Below are positions 41,703 through 49,762 of a stretch of DNA of 64,000 nt, in pieces. Both the position numbers and the translations under genes were made by a program. How positions within the stretch are numbered: the stretch's first letter is position 1; the number at the start of each line of letters is the position of its first letter. Source of the stretch: Candidatus Fusicatenibacter intestinigallinarum (lineage in GTDB: Bacteria > Bacillota > Clostridia > Lachnospirales > Lachnospiraceae); assembly GCA_019119555.1 (NCBI GenBank), contig DWWU01000003.1:1-64000 (forward strand). Direction: 5' to 3'. The notes under the pieces are model-generated. The model saw only the letters and a program-made list of their open reading frames with translations, had not been told where the DNA came from and did no database searches.

Positions 41703-44189
41703 ATGTTGCAGGGATTAAAAAAACATAAGTATTATCTGATTTTGCTGACAGCCTTGTTTTTTGTACTGATTTATCTGTTTGTACCGGAGGGATCGGTGTT
41801 TGGATCCAATACGGACTGGATGAGCCAGCATGCCACGCTGGCGGAGACGATGCGGGACGCCTGTCTCTCCCAGGGGACGCTCTTCCCTGACTTTCTGTGG
41901 CTCGGAGGCGGAAGCAGCGCCTATGAATTTTCCTATTATGGATATCTGCGGCCGGATGTGCTGCTGGGATGCCTGCTGCCGCAGGTTCCCATGATATATC
42001 TTCTGATCGGATGTATGATGGCCTGTGTGCTCGCGTCAGGTTTGCTGTGTTATGCGCTGTTGATTCAGAATGACACGGAGCCTTATCTGGCGTTTATCGG
42101 CAGTGTTCTGCTGATGACGGCGGGCTGCTTTTTTCAGGCGCACCGGCAGGTTATGTTTATCAACTATATGCCCTGGGAATTGCTGGCGCTTCTGCTGCTG
42201 CCCGGGCTGGTGAAAAAAGGCAGATATACCCTGTTTACGATCATGCTTGTGCTGGTAATCTATAACAGTTTTTACTATTCGGTCACTGTGCTGGCTGTTA
42301 CAACCTGGAGAATGTTTGAGCTGACCAGGGACAGGAAAAAGTGGTTTCTGTACCTGCGTTCTGCGGCAGCGGCCATCGGAATCGCCGGAGTGCTGCTTCT
42401 GCCCACGGCGCTGATTCTGCTGGAGCACCGGAGACAGGGAGCGTCCCTGTCTCCGGCAGAACTGTTCCGGCCGGATCTGTCCATGGAGGGACTGCTGTAC
42501 AGTCCCTATGGGATGGGGCTTACCCTGTTTGCACTGTATGCACTGCTGGCCGGTCTGACTGTGAAAAAACTCAGAATGCGCAGCATTCTTCTGCTTGCCG
42601 CAGTTCTGCTTCCGGCAGTCTCATGGATCCTGAACGGGACGCTCTATGCGAGAGCAAAAATTCTGATGCCGCTGCTTCCCCTTGTGATCCTGCAGTCGGC
42701 AGAAATCCTGAAGATGCTTCTCCAAAGACAGCTGAAGATCAGGATCTGGCCGGAGCTGGTGTTTGGGGCGGTCGTTGTGGCGTATGCGGCACGGCTGGAT
42801 TCCAGGTATCTGTCCGGAGTGCTTCTGGATGCCGTGCTTCTGGTGATGGTGCTGTGTCTGGCGCGGTTTTATAATCGAAGGCGGGTTTATGCTCTGCTTC
42901 TTATCGCCCCGGTGGTCTGTTCCGTGTACACGGCAAGGCAGGACAATTTTGTGGCGGAGGGGAAATGGGTAAGTCCCTTTTCCGTCGGGAAGACCGAGGC
43001 GGTAGCGTCGGATCCGTGGGGCAGGATGGATGGGATGGAGGAGCCGCTGATTTCTGCCAACCGGCTTCTGTATCCCGGGCAGAAAACGACGACTATGTAC
43101 TCTTCGATTTCCAGTGAAGAATATTCCAACTGGTTTTTCAATATCATGCGGATGCCGATCCGGATCAACAACAGAGTCGCAATGCTGTGTGAGGTCAATC
43201 CGTTTCAGGAATATCTGATGGGGGTGAAGTATCTCCAGACGACGGCAGACAAGGTGCCGGTGGGATATGAGGTCAGGGCGCAGAACGGCGATTCGGTTCT
43301 GGCGGAAAATGATGATGTGCTGCCGATTGCCTATCTGAGCACAAAAACAATCAGCGAGGAAGAGTTTTCACAGCTGGAGTTCCCGCAGACGCTGGAAGCC
43401 CTGCTGAACAATACTGTGACAGAGACAGGCGTCGGAACGCAGACCGATCTTCCGGAATACGAAACAAAAATGGAGGAGAAAACACCCCTGTTTTCAAAAG
43501 CAGAGGTTTCTGACGGCATAGAGTTCAGGCGTGAGGGCGATACCGTACAGGTGGATGCGGAGAAATCCGGAACTGTGAAGATGACGCTGGATGAGCCGGT
43601 TACGGACCGGATTGTGATTCTGGAATTCCATGTGGAAAGTGAGAACGGAGGAAGGGTGACGATCGATGTCAACGGCGTCAGAAACCGGCTGTCTTCGGCG
43701 CATGCCTCTTATCCCAACGAAAATTCTACATTTACATATTATCTGACGGTGCCGGAAGGAGAGAGCCTCAGCGAGCTGGAAATTCAATGCTCCCGGGGAA
43801 ACTATGAGCTGTCGGGATTCCGATGGCATGAGTTCCCCACAGAAGCGCTGGTGAAAGAGGATGCGGTTCCGGTTACCTTTGAGGATACGCGTGAGGGAGC
43901 GATTCTGAATTGCCGGGCAGAGGCGGAGACAGACAGCTGGTTTGTGACCTCCATTCCGTGGCAGGACGGAATGGCGATTCTGGTGGACGGAGAGAAGGCA
44001 ACCGTCGAGAAGGTAAATACCGCTTTTGTCGGCGCCAGAATTCCTGCCGGAACCCATGAGATCGAGGTGAGGTTCTGCCCTCCGGGGAAAAAGGCCGGGC
44101 TGGCCATGTCGGCGGCGGGAATCGGGGTTCTGATCCTCTGCCCGGTCCGGGACCGCCGGAAGAAAAAGCGTAACCGTTCTGCTGGCTGA
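41703..44189 (+). CDS. YfhO family membrane protein
   Basis: The 828-residue protein has about 12 N-terminal transmembrane segments (residues ~8-430), then a large extracytoplasmic beta-rich part (about 440-800) and a final membrane segment (LAMSAAGIGVLILCPV). This architecture matches YfhO-type GT-C glycosyltransferase-like proteins that act on lipoteichoic acid or other surface polymers. It starts after GGAAAGGCCGGG. The last residues KRNRSAG and the TGA stop are encoded by a palindrome copy at 44170, so the C-terminus has been set by that element. Confidence 0.88.
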   Translation: MLQGLKKHKYYLILLTALFFVLIYLFVPEGSVFGSNTDWMSQHATLAETMRDACLSQGTLFPDFLWLGGGSSAYEFSYYGYLRPDVLLGCLLPQVPMIYLLIGCMMACVLASGLLCYALLIQNDTEPYLAFIGSVLLMTAGCFFQAHRQVMFINYMPWELLALLLLPGLVKKGRYTLFTIMLVLVIYNSFYYSVTVLAVTTWRMFELTRDRKKWFLYLRSAAAAIGIAGVLLLPTALILLEHRRQGASLSPAELFRPDLSMEGLLYSPYGMGLTLFALYALLAGLTVKKLRMRSILLLAAVLLPAVSWILNGTLYARAKILMPLLPLVILQSAEILKMLLQRQLKIRIWPELVFGAVVVAYAARLDSRYLSGVLLDAVLLVMVLCLARFYNRRRVYALLLIAPVVCSVYTARQDNFVAEGKWVSPFSVGKTEAVASDPWGRMDGMEEPLISANRLLYPGQKTTTMYSSISSEEYSNWFFNIMRMPIRINNRVAMLCEVNPFQEYLMGVKYLQTTADKVPVGYEVRAQNGDSVLAENDDVLPIAYLSTKTISEEEFSQLEFPQTLEALLNNTVTETGVGTQTDLPEYETKMEEKTPLFSKAEVSDGIEFRREGDTVQVDAEKSGTVKMTLDEPVTDRIVILEFHVESENGGRVTIDVNGVRNRLSSAHASYPNENSTFTYYLTVPEGESLSELEIQCSRGNYELSGFRWHEFPTEALVKEDAVPVTFEDTREGAILNCRAEAETDSWFVTSIPWQDGMAILVDGEKATVEKVNTAFVGARIPAGTHEIEVRFCPPGKKAGLAMSAAGIGVLILCPVRDRRKKKRNRSAG

Positions 44190-44197
44190 AATTATAA
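44170..44197. repeat. 28-bp palindrome, right arm lost; supplies a stop codon
   Basis: GTAACCGTTCTGCTGGCTGA matches positions 1-20; the remaining right arm has become AATTATAA. The YfhO gene stops at TGA, repeat positions 18-20. Confidence 0.8.
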
Positions 44198-44202
44198 AGA
44201 TT

Positions 44203-44230
44203 GTAACCGTTCCGTTTGCTGAACTGTAAC
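44203..44230. repeat. 28-bp palindrome (second of a pair)
   Basis: GTAACCGTTCCG and GCTGAACTGTAAC mix the two subtypes. It follows the truncated copy by five bases. Confidence 0.85.
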
Positions 44231-44261
44231 GAAAGATTCCTGAAGATGCGCAACATTAGAT

Positions 44262-44290
44262 TTGCAAATCGCAATATCCGGCAGTATAAT
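44262..44290 (+). promoter_or_regulatory. Promoter of the second HAD gene
   Basis: TTGCAA (44262-44267) and TATAAT (44285-44290) with a 17-base spacer, 170 bases before the start codon. Confidence 0.7.
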
Positions 44291-44459
44291 AATACCAACA
44301 GTTGAGAGAACTTCACGGTTTTTTGAACAACAGGAGGAAGTTCAGTCGGCAAAATTGCACAAAACCGTTCCTGATTCCGCAGAACCGGCGTCGGGAGCGG
44401 TTCCTCTGGCTGAATGACCCGTTTTTCAGAAGGTTGCGGAGAAAGAAGGAGGAAGAAGA

Positions 44460-45305
44460 ATGGAGGATGTATTTGCCGGATATGAGCGCAGACATGATTA
44501 TCTGATCTGTATTGATTCTGACGGATGTGCGATGAATACAATGGAGATCAAGCACAGAAAAAGTCTGGCGCCCTGTATGGTTTATGAGTGGGATCTGGGC
44601 GAATACCGTGATGCGATCATGCGCAGATGGAGAGAGATCAGCCTGTACAGTATGGATCGGGGCATCAATCGCTTTGAAGCGCTGGCGAAGATACTGGTGG
44701 ATGTCAATGAAAACTATAAGCGGGTGGAGGATCTGGACAGCCTGCTGAACTGGGTAAAGACGGCGAAGGAACTTTCCACAGACAGCCTGCGGGCGGAAGT
44801 GGAACGGACGGGAAGTCCGGTGCTGAAAAAGGCTCTGGACTGGTCAGAGCTGGTGAACGGTTCGCTGAAAATGATCTCGGAGAAAAACAAGAAGCCCTTT
44901 GACGGTGTGCGGGAAGCGCTGGAGGATGCAAAGCAGTTTGCGGATATCGTGATTGTCACGGCTGCAAACCGCACGGAGATCCTGGACGAGTGGGGGTATT
45001 ATGATCTCCTGAAATATGTGAATCTGGTACTGACCCAGGAGAACGGAAGCAAGGAATTCTGCATCGGAAAGCTTCTGGAGTACGGATATCCGAAAGATCA
45101 TGTGGTGATGATCGGGGATTCGCCCATCGATCAGAGAGCCGCGGAGGCCGAAGGCGTATTTTTCTATCCGATCATGGTATGGAAGGAAAAGGAATCCTGG
45201 GAGGAATTCCGGGAACAGGCGCTGGACAGGCTGCAGCAGGGAACGTTTGCCGGAGCGTATCAGGAAGAAGTGGAGAAGGAGTTTGTACAGAATCTGACAA
45301 GATAG
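44460..45305 (+). CDS. HAD family hydrolase (paralogue 2)
   Basis: The 281-residue paralogue of the protein at 17853 has the same layout: motif I CIDSDGCAMNTME with the unusual Cys, a helical cap and MIGDSPIDQRAAE for metal binding. The N-terminal YERRHDYLICIDSDG parallels FQKKKDFLICIDSDG of the first copy. Its own promoter and a long leader precede it, and AAGGAGGAAG lies before the ATG. Neighbours give no clue to the substrate. Confidence 0.86.
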   Translation: MEDVFAGYERRHDYLICIDSDGCAMNTMEIKHRKSLAPCMVYEWDLGEYRDAIMRRWREISLYSMDRGINRFEALAKILVDVNENYKRVEDLDSLLNWVKTAKELSTDSLRAEVERTGSPVLKKALDWSELVNGSLKMISEKNKKPFDGVREALEDAKQFADIVIVTAANRTEILDEWGYYDLLKYVNLVLTQENGSKEFCIGKLLEYGYPKDHVVMIGDSPIDQRAAEAEGVFFYPIMVWKEKESWEEFREQALDRLQQGTFAGAYQEEVEKEFVQNLTR

Positions 45306-45327
45306 GACATGACGTTGCCGGACGGTG

Positions 45328-45379
45328 AAACAGGGCCGCCGCATTTGTTTGATGAAACGGTGCGGCGGCCCTGTTTTGC
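45328..45379 (+). terminator. Intrinsic terminator after the second HAD gene
   Basis: Perfect 16-bp arms (45328-45343 and 45361-45376), GGGCCGCCGCA paired with TGCGGCGGCCC at the centre, ending in TGTTTTG. Confidence 0.88.
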
Positions 45380-45399
45380 TGTAATGGCAATGGTAACCG

Positions 45400-45427
45400 G
45401 TAACAGTTCAGCCAGCTGAACTGTTAC
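45400..45427. repeat. 28-bp palindrome, perfect and extended
   Basis: GTAACAGTTCAGCC and AGCTGAACTGTTAC pair fully; the flanks CCG and CGG extend the palindrome to 34 bp (45397-45430). Confidence 0.92.
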
Positions 45428-45596
45428 CGGCAATGTTTTGCGGGAGCAGGTTGGATATTGACGGGCGCATCATCGGTTGATAAAATATTGGCAGATGTCT
45501 GCGCAGCGCCGGATGCGCGGAAAACAAAAGGACAGACAAAACGAAAGGGCAACCAAAACAGAAGAATAACCGAAACAGGAGAGAGGGTGAAAGGAA

Positions 45597-47252
45597 ATGA
45601 AAACGCTTTATGAAAACGGCCGTATCTATATCGGAGGCCCGGAGGGCGTTCTGCCTTCCGGGGCTTTTGTGGTGGAAAACGGAAGGTTTCTGGTTGTGGG
45701 AAACAGGGAAGAGCTCCAAAATTATGTGGATAACGATACGAAAATTGTGAACCTCGGTGGAAAATTTGTCTGCGCGGGTTTCAATGATTCCCATATGCAT
45801 CTGCTGAACTACGGGTACACACTGAGCATGGCGGGACTCTCGGAGCACACATCGTCTATGCGGGAAATGCTGGAACATCTCCGGAAGTTTGATGGGGAAG
45901 AGCGGATGAGACAGGCGGACAGTTCTGAGCAGGACTGGGGGCAGCGCTGGCTTCTGGGCCGGGGATGGAATCAGGATTATTTTACGGATGAGCAGCGGTT
46001 TCCCACCCGGTGGGATCTGGACAAGGTTTCGACGGTTCGGCCGGTCTGTGTGACCCGGGCCTGCGGTCATTGCTGCGTGGTCAATTCCCGTGGGCTGGAA
46101 ATCATGGGAGTGACCGGGGATACGCCGCAGCCGGAAGGCGGATGTTTTGAACTGGATGCCGCGGGAGAACCCAATGGGATTTTCCGGGAAAATGCGGTGG
46201 AATATGTTTCTTCTCATATTCCGGCGCCCTCCCTGGAACAGATCAAGGAGATGATGCGGCTGGCGATCCGTAAGCTGAACGCCTATGGGGTTACCTCTGT
46301 GCAGACGGACGATTTTGAGACGCTGCCGGTTCCTTACGAACTGGTGATCCGCGCGTATCAGGAACTGGAGCAGGAAGGGGATCTGACGGTGCGCGTGTAT
46401 GAGCAGGCGCAGTTTACGTCCCGGGAAACGCTGGGGAAATTTCTGGAATCAGGGTGGAATACGGGCGTCGGAAGCCGCCGTTTCCGGATCGGTCCGCTGA
46501 AGATTGTTGCCGACGGGTCTCTCGGTTCCAGAACCGCATATCTGAGCCGGCCTTATCAGGATGATCCGGACACACAGGGCTTTATGCTTTATCCGCGGGA
46601 ACATCTGGAACAGCTGATTCAGGAGGCGGAGGCTCACGGAATGCAGACAGCGGTTCATGCCATTGGTGACGGAACGTTGGACGTCCTTCTGGATATTTAT
46701 GAAAGCGTGGCGGGGAAAGCTCCGGGAGAGAACAGGAGAAACGGCATTGTTCACTGTCAGATCACCCGGGCGGAGCAGCTGGAGCGGATGGCAAAGCTGG
46801 GTCTCCACGCATATGCGCAGACCATTTTTCTGGATTATGATCAGAGAATTGTCAGGCAGCGGGTGGGAACGGAAGCGGCGTCCTCCAGCTATGCCTTCCA
46901 TACGATGAAACAGATGGGAATCCATGTGTCCAACGGAAGCGACTGCCCGGTGGAGGCGCCGGATGTGATGGCCGGAATTCAGTGCGCGGTGACCAGAAAG
47001 ACGCTGGACGGCTCCGCCGGTCCGTACCGGCCGGAGGAGGCGATGAGCGTACAGGAGGCGCTGGATTCCTACACGGCGGAGGGGGCGTACGCATCCTTTG
47101 AGGAGAATGTGAAAGGAAAAATTCAGTCGGGAATGCTGGCGGATTTTGTCGTGCTGGGGGAGGATCCCTTTGCGGCGCCCGGACAGAGGCTGCGGGAGAT
47201 TCCCGTGCTGGCGGTTTACATGGACGGGAAGTGCGTCTGCCGCAAGGAGTAA
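45597..47252 (+). CDS. Amidohydrolase, YtcJ/COG1574 type
   Basis: The 551-residue metal-dependent hydrolase has the N-terminal FNDSHMHLLNYG metal site, the conserved RACGHCCVVNS, VQTDDFE and KIVADGSLGSRTAYL segments, HAIGDGTLD and the C-terminal SDCPVEAPDVMAGIQCAVTR. These fit the COG1574 amidohydrolases of unknown physiological substrate. There is no signal peptide. The start is set by GAGAGGGTGAAAGG. The TAA stop lies inside a palindrome copy (positions 2-4 of 47249-47276). Confidence 0.9.
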   Translation: MKTLYENGRIYIGGPEGVLPSGAFVVENGRFLVVGNREELQNYVDNDTKIVNLGGKFVCAGFNDSHMHLLNYGYTLSMAGLSEHTSSMREMLEHLRKFDGEERMRQADSSEQDWGQRWLLGRGWNQDYFTDEQRFPTRWDLDKVSTVRPVCVTRACGHCCVVNSRGLEIMGVTGDTPQPEGGCFELDAAGEPNGIFRENAVEYVSSHIPAPSLEQIKEMMRLAIRKLNAYGVTSVQTDDFETLPVPYELVIRAYQELEQEGDLTVRVYEQAQFTSRETLGKFLESGWNTGVGSRRFRIGPLKIVADGSLGSRTAYLSRPYQDDPDTQGFMLYPREHLEQLIQEAEAHGMQTAVHAIGDGTLDVLLDIYESVAGKAPGENRRNGIVHCQITRAEQLERMAKLGLHAYAQTIFLDYDQRIVRQRVGTEAASSSYAFHTMKQMGIHVSNGSDCPVEAPDVMAGIQCAVTRKTLDGSAGPYRPEEAMSVQEALDSYTAEGAYASFEENVKGKIQSGMLADFVVLGEDPFAAPGQRLREIPVLAVYMDGKCVCRKE

Positions 47253-47276
47253 CCGTTCCGCCGGATGACCGGTTAC
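47249..47276. repeat. 28-bp palindrome (first of three); supplies a stop codon
   Basis: GTAACCGTTCCGCC and GATGACCGGTTAC. The amidohydrolase TAA stop is repeat positions 2-4. Confidence 0.88.
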
Positions 47277-47283
47277 AGATAAT

Positions 47284-47311
47284 CAGACAGTTCTGTTTGC
47301 AGAACTGCCAT
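47284..47311. repeat. 28-bp palindrome, degenerate (second of three)
   Basis: CAGACAGTTCTG and CAGAACTGCCAT keep the core and 12-base spacing, with TTCTG/CAGAA as a compensated pair. Confidence 0.55.
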
Positions 47312-47320
47312 GGAATAATC

Positions 47321-47348
47321 GTAAGAGTTCCGCTGGCTGAACTGTTGC
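47321..47348. repeat. 28-bp palindrome (third of three)
   Basis: GTAAGAGTTCCGC and GGCTGAACTGTTGC, A/T subtype. It lies 25 bases before the MATE start codon. Confidence 0.85.
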
Positions 47349-47373
47349 GAATAATCAGAGGGGGATACTGAAG

Positions 47374-48747
47374 ATGAAAAAGACCAATGACTTCGGCAGG
47401 GATTCCGTGCCGCTGCTGGTGCTGAAGACTTCCGTTCCGTTTATGCTGGCACAGCTGGTCAATGTGCTGTACAGTATTGTGGACCGGATCTATGTGGGAA
47501 ATATTCCGGTGATCGGGGCGGACTCCCTGGCGGGAGCAGGTGTATGCGCTCCGATCATCACATTGCTGTCCTCGTTCGGGACGCTGGTGGGCATCGGCGG
47601 TTCGGTGCTCTTTTCCGTGCGGCTCGGCGCGGGGGATGAGAGGAGTGCGCGCCGGATTCTCGCAAACAGCTTTTCTCTGCTGCTGATTCTTTCGGCAGCG
47701 CTGACGATTGTGTTTCTGCTGACCAAGGATACTCTGCTGAACTGGTTCGGCGCCAGCGAGGTGACGTTTCCCTACGCGAATACTTATCTGACGATCTACA
47801 CGTTGGGTACCTTTTTTGCACTGCTGTCCATGGGCATGAATTATTTTATCACGGCCCAGGGATTTCCGGGGCTGGGGATGCTGACAACGCTGATCGGCGC
47901 GGTAATCAACATTGTGCTTGATCCGGTGTTTATTTTTCTTTTCCGTATGAATATCGCGGGAGCCGCGGTGGCGACGGTGATTGCTCAGATGGGATCCTGC
48001 ATCTTTGTGCTCTGCACACTGCGGAGAAAGAAGATGAGGATTCCGCTGTCCATTGTGCGGCCGGAGGTGAAAACTGCAAAGCGGATTTTTGCTCTGGGTT
48101 TTTCCCCGTTTCTGATTCTTGCGACGGACAGTGTGATTATCATAGCGATGAACGCGGTGCTGCAGTATTACGGAGGAAAAGAAAACGGAGATACGCTGAT
48201 TACGGCGGCAACTATCGTCCAGAGCTATATGCTTCTGATTACTTCTCCGATGCTGGGAATTACCGGAGGTTCTCAGCCGCTGATCAGCTATAATTACGGG
48301 GCGAATCAGCCGGACAGAATCCGAAAGACCGTCTTCTGTGTCCTCATGCTGTGTCTCTGCTTTACGACGGTGATGTTTCTGGCGTCCAGGGCGATTCCGG
48401 AGGTGTTTGTGCGGATTTTTACCAGTGATGCGGAATACCGGGAGCTGGCGGTCTGGGGAATCCGGGTGTTTACAATGATGATTATCCCTCTCAGTTTCCA
48501 GTATGTCTTTGTGGACAGCCTGACGGCGCTGGGCATGACAGGAAAATCCCTGACGCTTTCCCTGTTTCGGAAGACACTGTATTTTGTGTCCACCTGCGTG
48601 CTGCCCATATGTTTTGCCGCAAACGCGGCGTTCTATGCGGAGCCCATTGCCGATGGGGTTTCGTCCGTGCTCTCGACGGTTGTATTTTTCTTTGTCTACC
48701 GGAAATATCTGAAGGGCAGCGGACGGCTGATGGAAATTAAAGTATAA
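47374..48747 (+). CDS. MATE family efflux transporter
   Basis: The 457-residue protein has ~12 hydrophobic segments. It begins with SVPLLVLKTSVPFMLAQLVN, and VDRIYVGNIPVIGADSLAGA matches the MATE entry motif; GITGGSQPLISYNYGANQ marks the second half. It is closer to the MepA/NorM-like clostridial group than to the 559 gene. It is flanked by palindrome copies on both sides. The substrate is unknown. Confidence 0.93.
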   Translation: MKKTNDFGRDSVPLLVLKTSVPFMLAQLVNVLYSIVDRIYVGNIPVIGADSLAGAGVCAPIITLLSSFGTLVGIGGSVLFSVRLGAGDERSARRILANSFSLLLILSAALTIVFLLTKDTLLNWFGASEVTFPYANTYLTIYTLGTFFALLSMGMNYFITAQGFPGLGMLTTLIGAVINIVLDPVFIFLFRMNIAGAAVATVIAQMGSCIFVLCTLRRKKMRIPLSIVRPEVKTAKRIFALGFSPFLILATDSVIIIAMNAVLQYYGGKENGDTLITAATIVQSYMLLITSPMLGITGGSQPLISYNYGANQPDRIRKTVFCVLMLCLCFTTVMFLASRAIPEVFVRIFTSDAEYRELAVWGIRVFTMMIIPLSFQYVFVDSLTALGMTGKSLTLSLFRKTLYFVSTCVLPICFAANAAFYAEPIADGVSSVLSTVVFFFVYRKYLKGSGRLMEIKV

Positions 48748-48761
48748 AGGGGAAAAGTGCC

Positions 48762-48789
48762 CTGATTGTTCAGCCGGTCGAACTGCCGC
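48762..48789. repeat. 28-bp palindrome; supplies a stop codon
   Basis: On the minus strand GCGGCAGTTCGACC and GGCTGAACAATCAG. The metallophosphatase gene stops at TGA, repeat positions 18-20 on that strand. Confidence 0.7.
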
Positions 48790-49489
48790 TGTATGGTACA
48801 TAGATTTCCCTGTCGGTCTCCATACAGTATACCGCAAGGTTTCCGCCGAACACGCACCCGCAGTCGATGGCGATATGATTGTTCCGTTTGATTACAACGC
48901 CGGGATTTCCGGGTTCCTCAAACGTCGGGGTATGTCCGGTAATGGTATAGACGTCGCGGAAATAAACTTTGTTATAGTCGGCTCTTGAAAACAGAATCTG
49001 TGCGGCGGAAAAATCTTCCACCGTCATTCCTTCCCGGAAAGGTTCCAGGCCTCCGTGTACCAAAAGGAACCTCCGGCCGCCGACCTGCGTTTCCTCATAC
49101 AGGGAGAAATCTCCCAGATAATCGAGCAGTTCCAGTTTATCGTCCATGGAGAGCACCCGGAATTCCCGGACGGTTCCGGAGCCTCCGTTCTGCATCCACT
49201 CCATATATTTTTCCATAGACTCCACCGTCAGATATGTCCCGGCATTCTTTTCTGTGATTTCCACACACAGTTCCTTCAGGACGCTGAGCGCCATAAATTC
49301 GTGGTTTCCCACAATGGGAATGACGTTTGGCCGGTACATCATATCCTGCAGCACGCGGACGGAGGCATATCCCCGATCAATGCAGTCTCCAAGAACATAG
49401 AGAATGTCGTCGTCGCTGAAGCTGATTTCTTCCAGCGCTCTTCTGTATTCGTCGTAACACCCGTGAATATCGCTGATTACATAGTGCAT
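48770..49489 (-). CDS. Metallophosphoesterase, symmetrical/PPP type
   Basis: The 239-residue calcineurin-like phosphatase has the metal-site motifs in order: ISDIHGCYDEY (DxH), LGDCIDRGY (GDxxDRG), PIVGNHE (GNHE) and LLVHGG with a later TGHTP. These are typical of PPP-family protein phosphatases or diadenosine-tetraphosphatases (ApaH/PrpE-like). GGAGAGATAC precedes the ATG. The last residues SSTG and the TGA stop fall in a palindrome copy, as for the YfhO gene and the 57227 gene. Confidence 0.9.
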   Translation of the reverse strand: MHYVISDIHGCYDEYRRALEEISFSDDDILYVLGDCIDRGYASVRVLQDMMYRPNVIPIVGNHEFMALSVLKELCVEITEKNAGTYLTVESMEKYMEWMQNGGSGTVREFRVLSMDDKLELLDYLGDFSLYEETQVGGRRFLLVHGGLEPFREGMTVEDFSAAQILFSRADYNKVYFRDVYTITGHTPTFEEPGNPGVVIKRNNHIAIDCGCVFGGNLAVYCMETDREIYVPYSGSSTG

Positions 49490-49535
49490 CGTATCTCTCC
49501 TGTCATTCGTCCGGCAGATGCTGTTCTGTCAGGTC

Positions 49536-49563
49536 GTTGCCGTTCCGCTGGCGGAACGATAAC
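49536..49563. repeat. 28-bp palindrome
   Basis: GTTGCCGTTCCGCT and GGCGGAACGATAAC keep a perfect inner 18-bp palindrome. It is upstream of the phosphatase gene. Confidence 0.85.
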
Positions 49564-49671
49564 TTCCCGGCTGCCTCTGCCTTTTTTTTATCATACTGCC
49601 GGAGGGAGGCATAAGGCAAGGGGAAAAAATGTTATTGCTGCGGTTTCTGCCAGGAGATATAATAGAAATGC

Positions 49672-49699
49672 ATTACCGTTTGGCTGGCTGAACGGTTAT
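49672..49699. repeat. 28-bp palindrome with A/T ends
   Basis: ATTACCGTTTGGC and GCTGAACGGTTAT: the first base is A and the last is T, replacing the usual G and C together. It lies 64 bases before the MATE start. Confidence 0.85.
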
Positions 49700-49762
49700 G
49701 AAAATTCTGCGAAAAGCTTATGAAAGCTTCAGATATGTGGAGGAGACGGGAGGAAGAAGAAA

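Noticed and set aside
47249..47348. Possible CRISPR array because of three repeats with ~36-base spacing
   Set aside because: The units are variable palindromes with spacers of 7-9 bases, there are only three, and no cas gene is present.
46852..48837. 661-codon minus-strand frame across the amidohydrolase and MATE genes
   Set aside because: It spans two well-supported + strand genes and their palindrome-rich spacer, with a His/Arg/Gln-rich composition typical of antisense frames.
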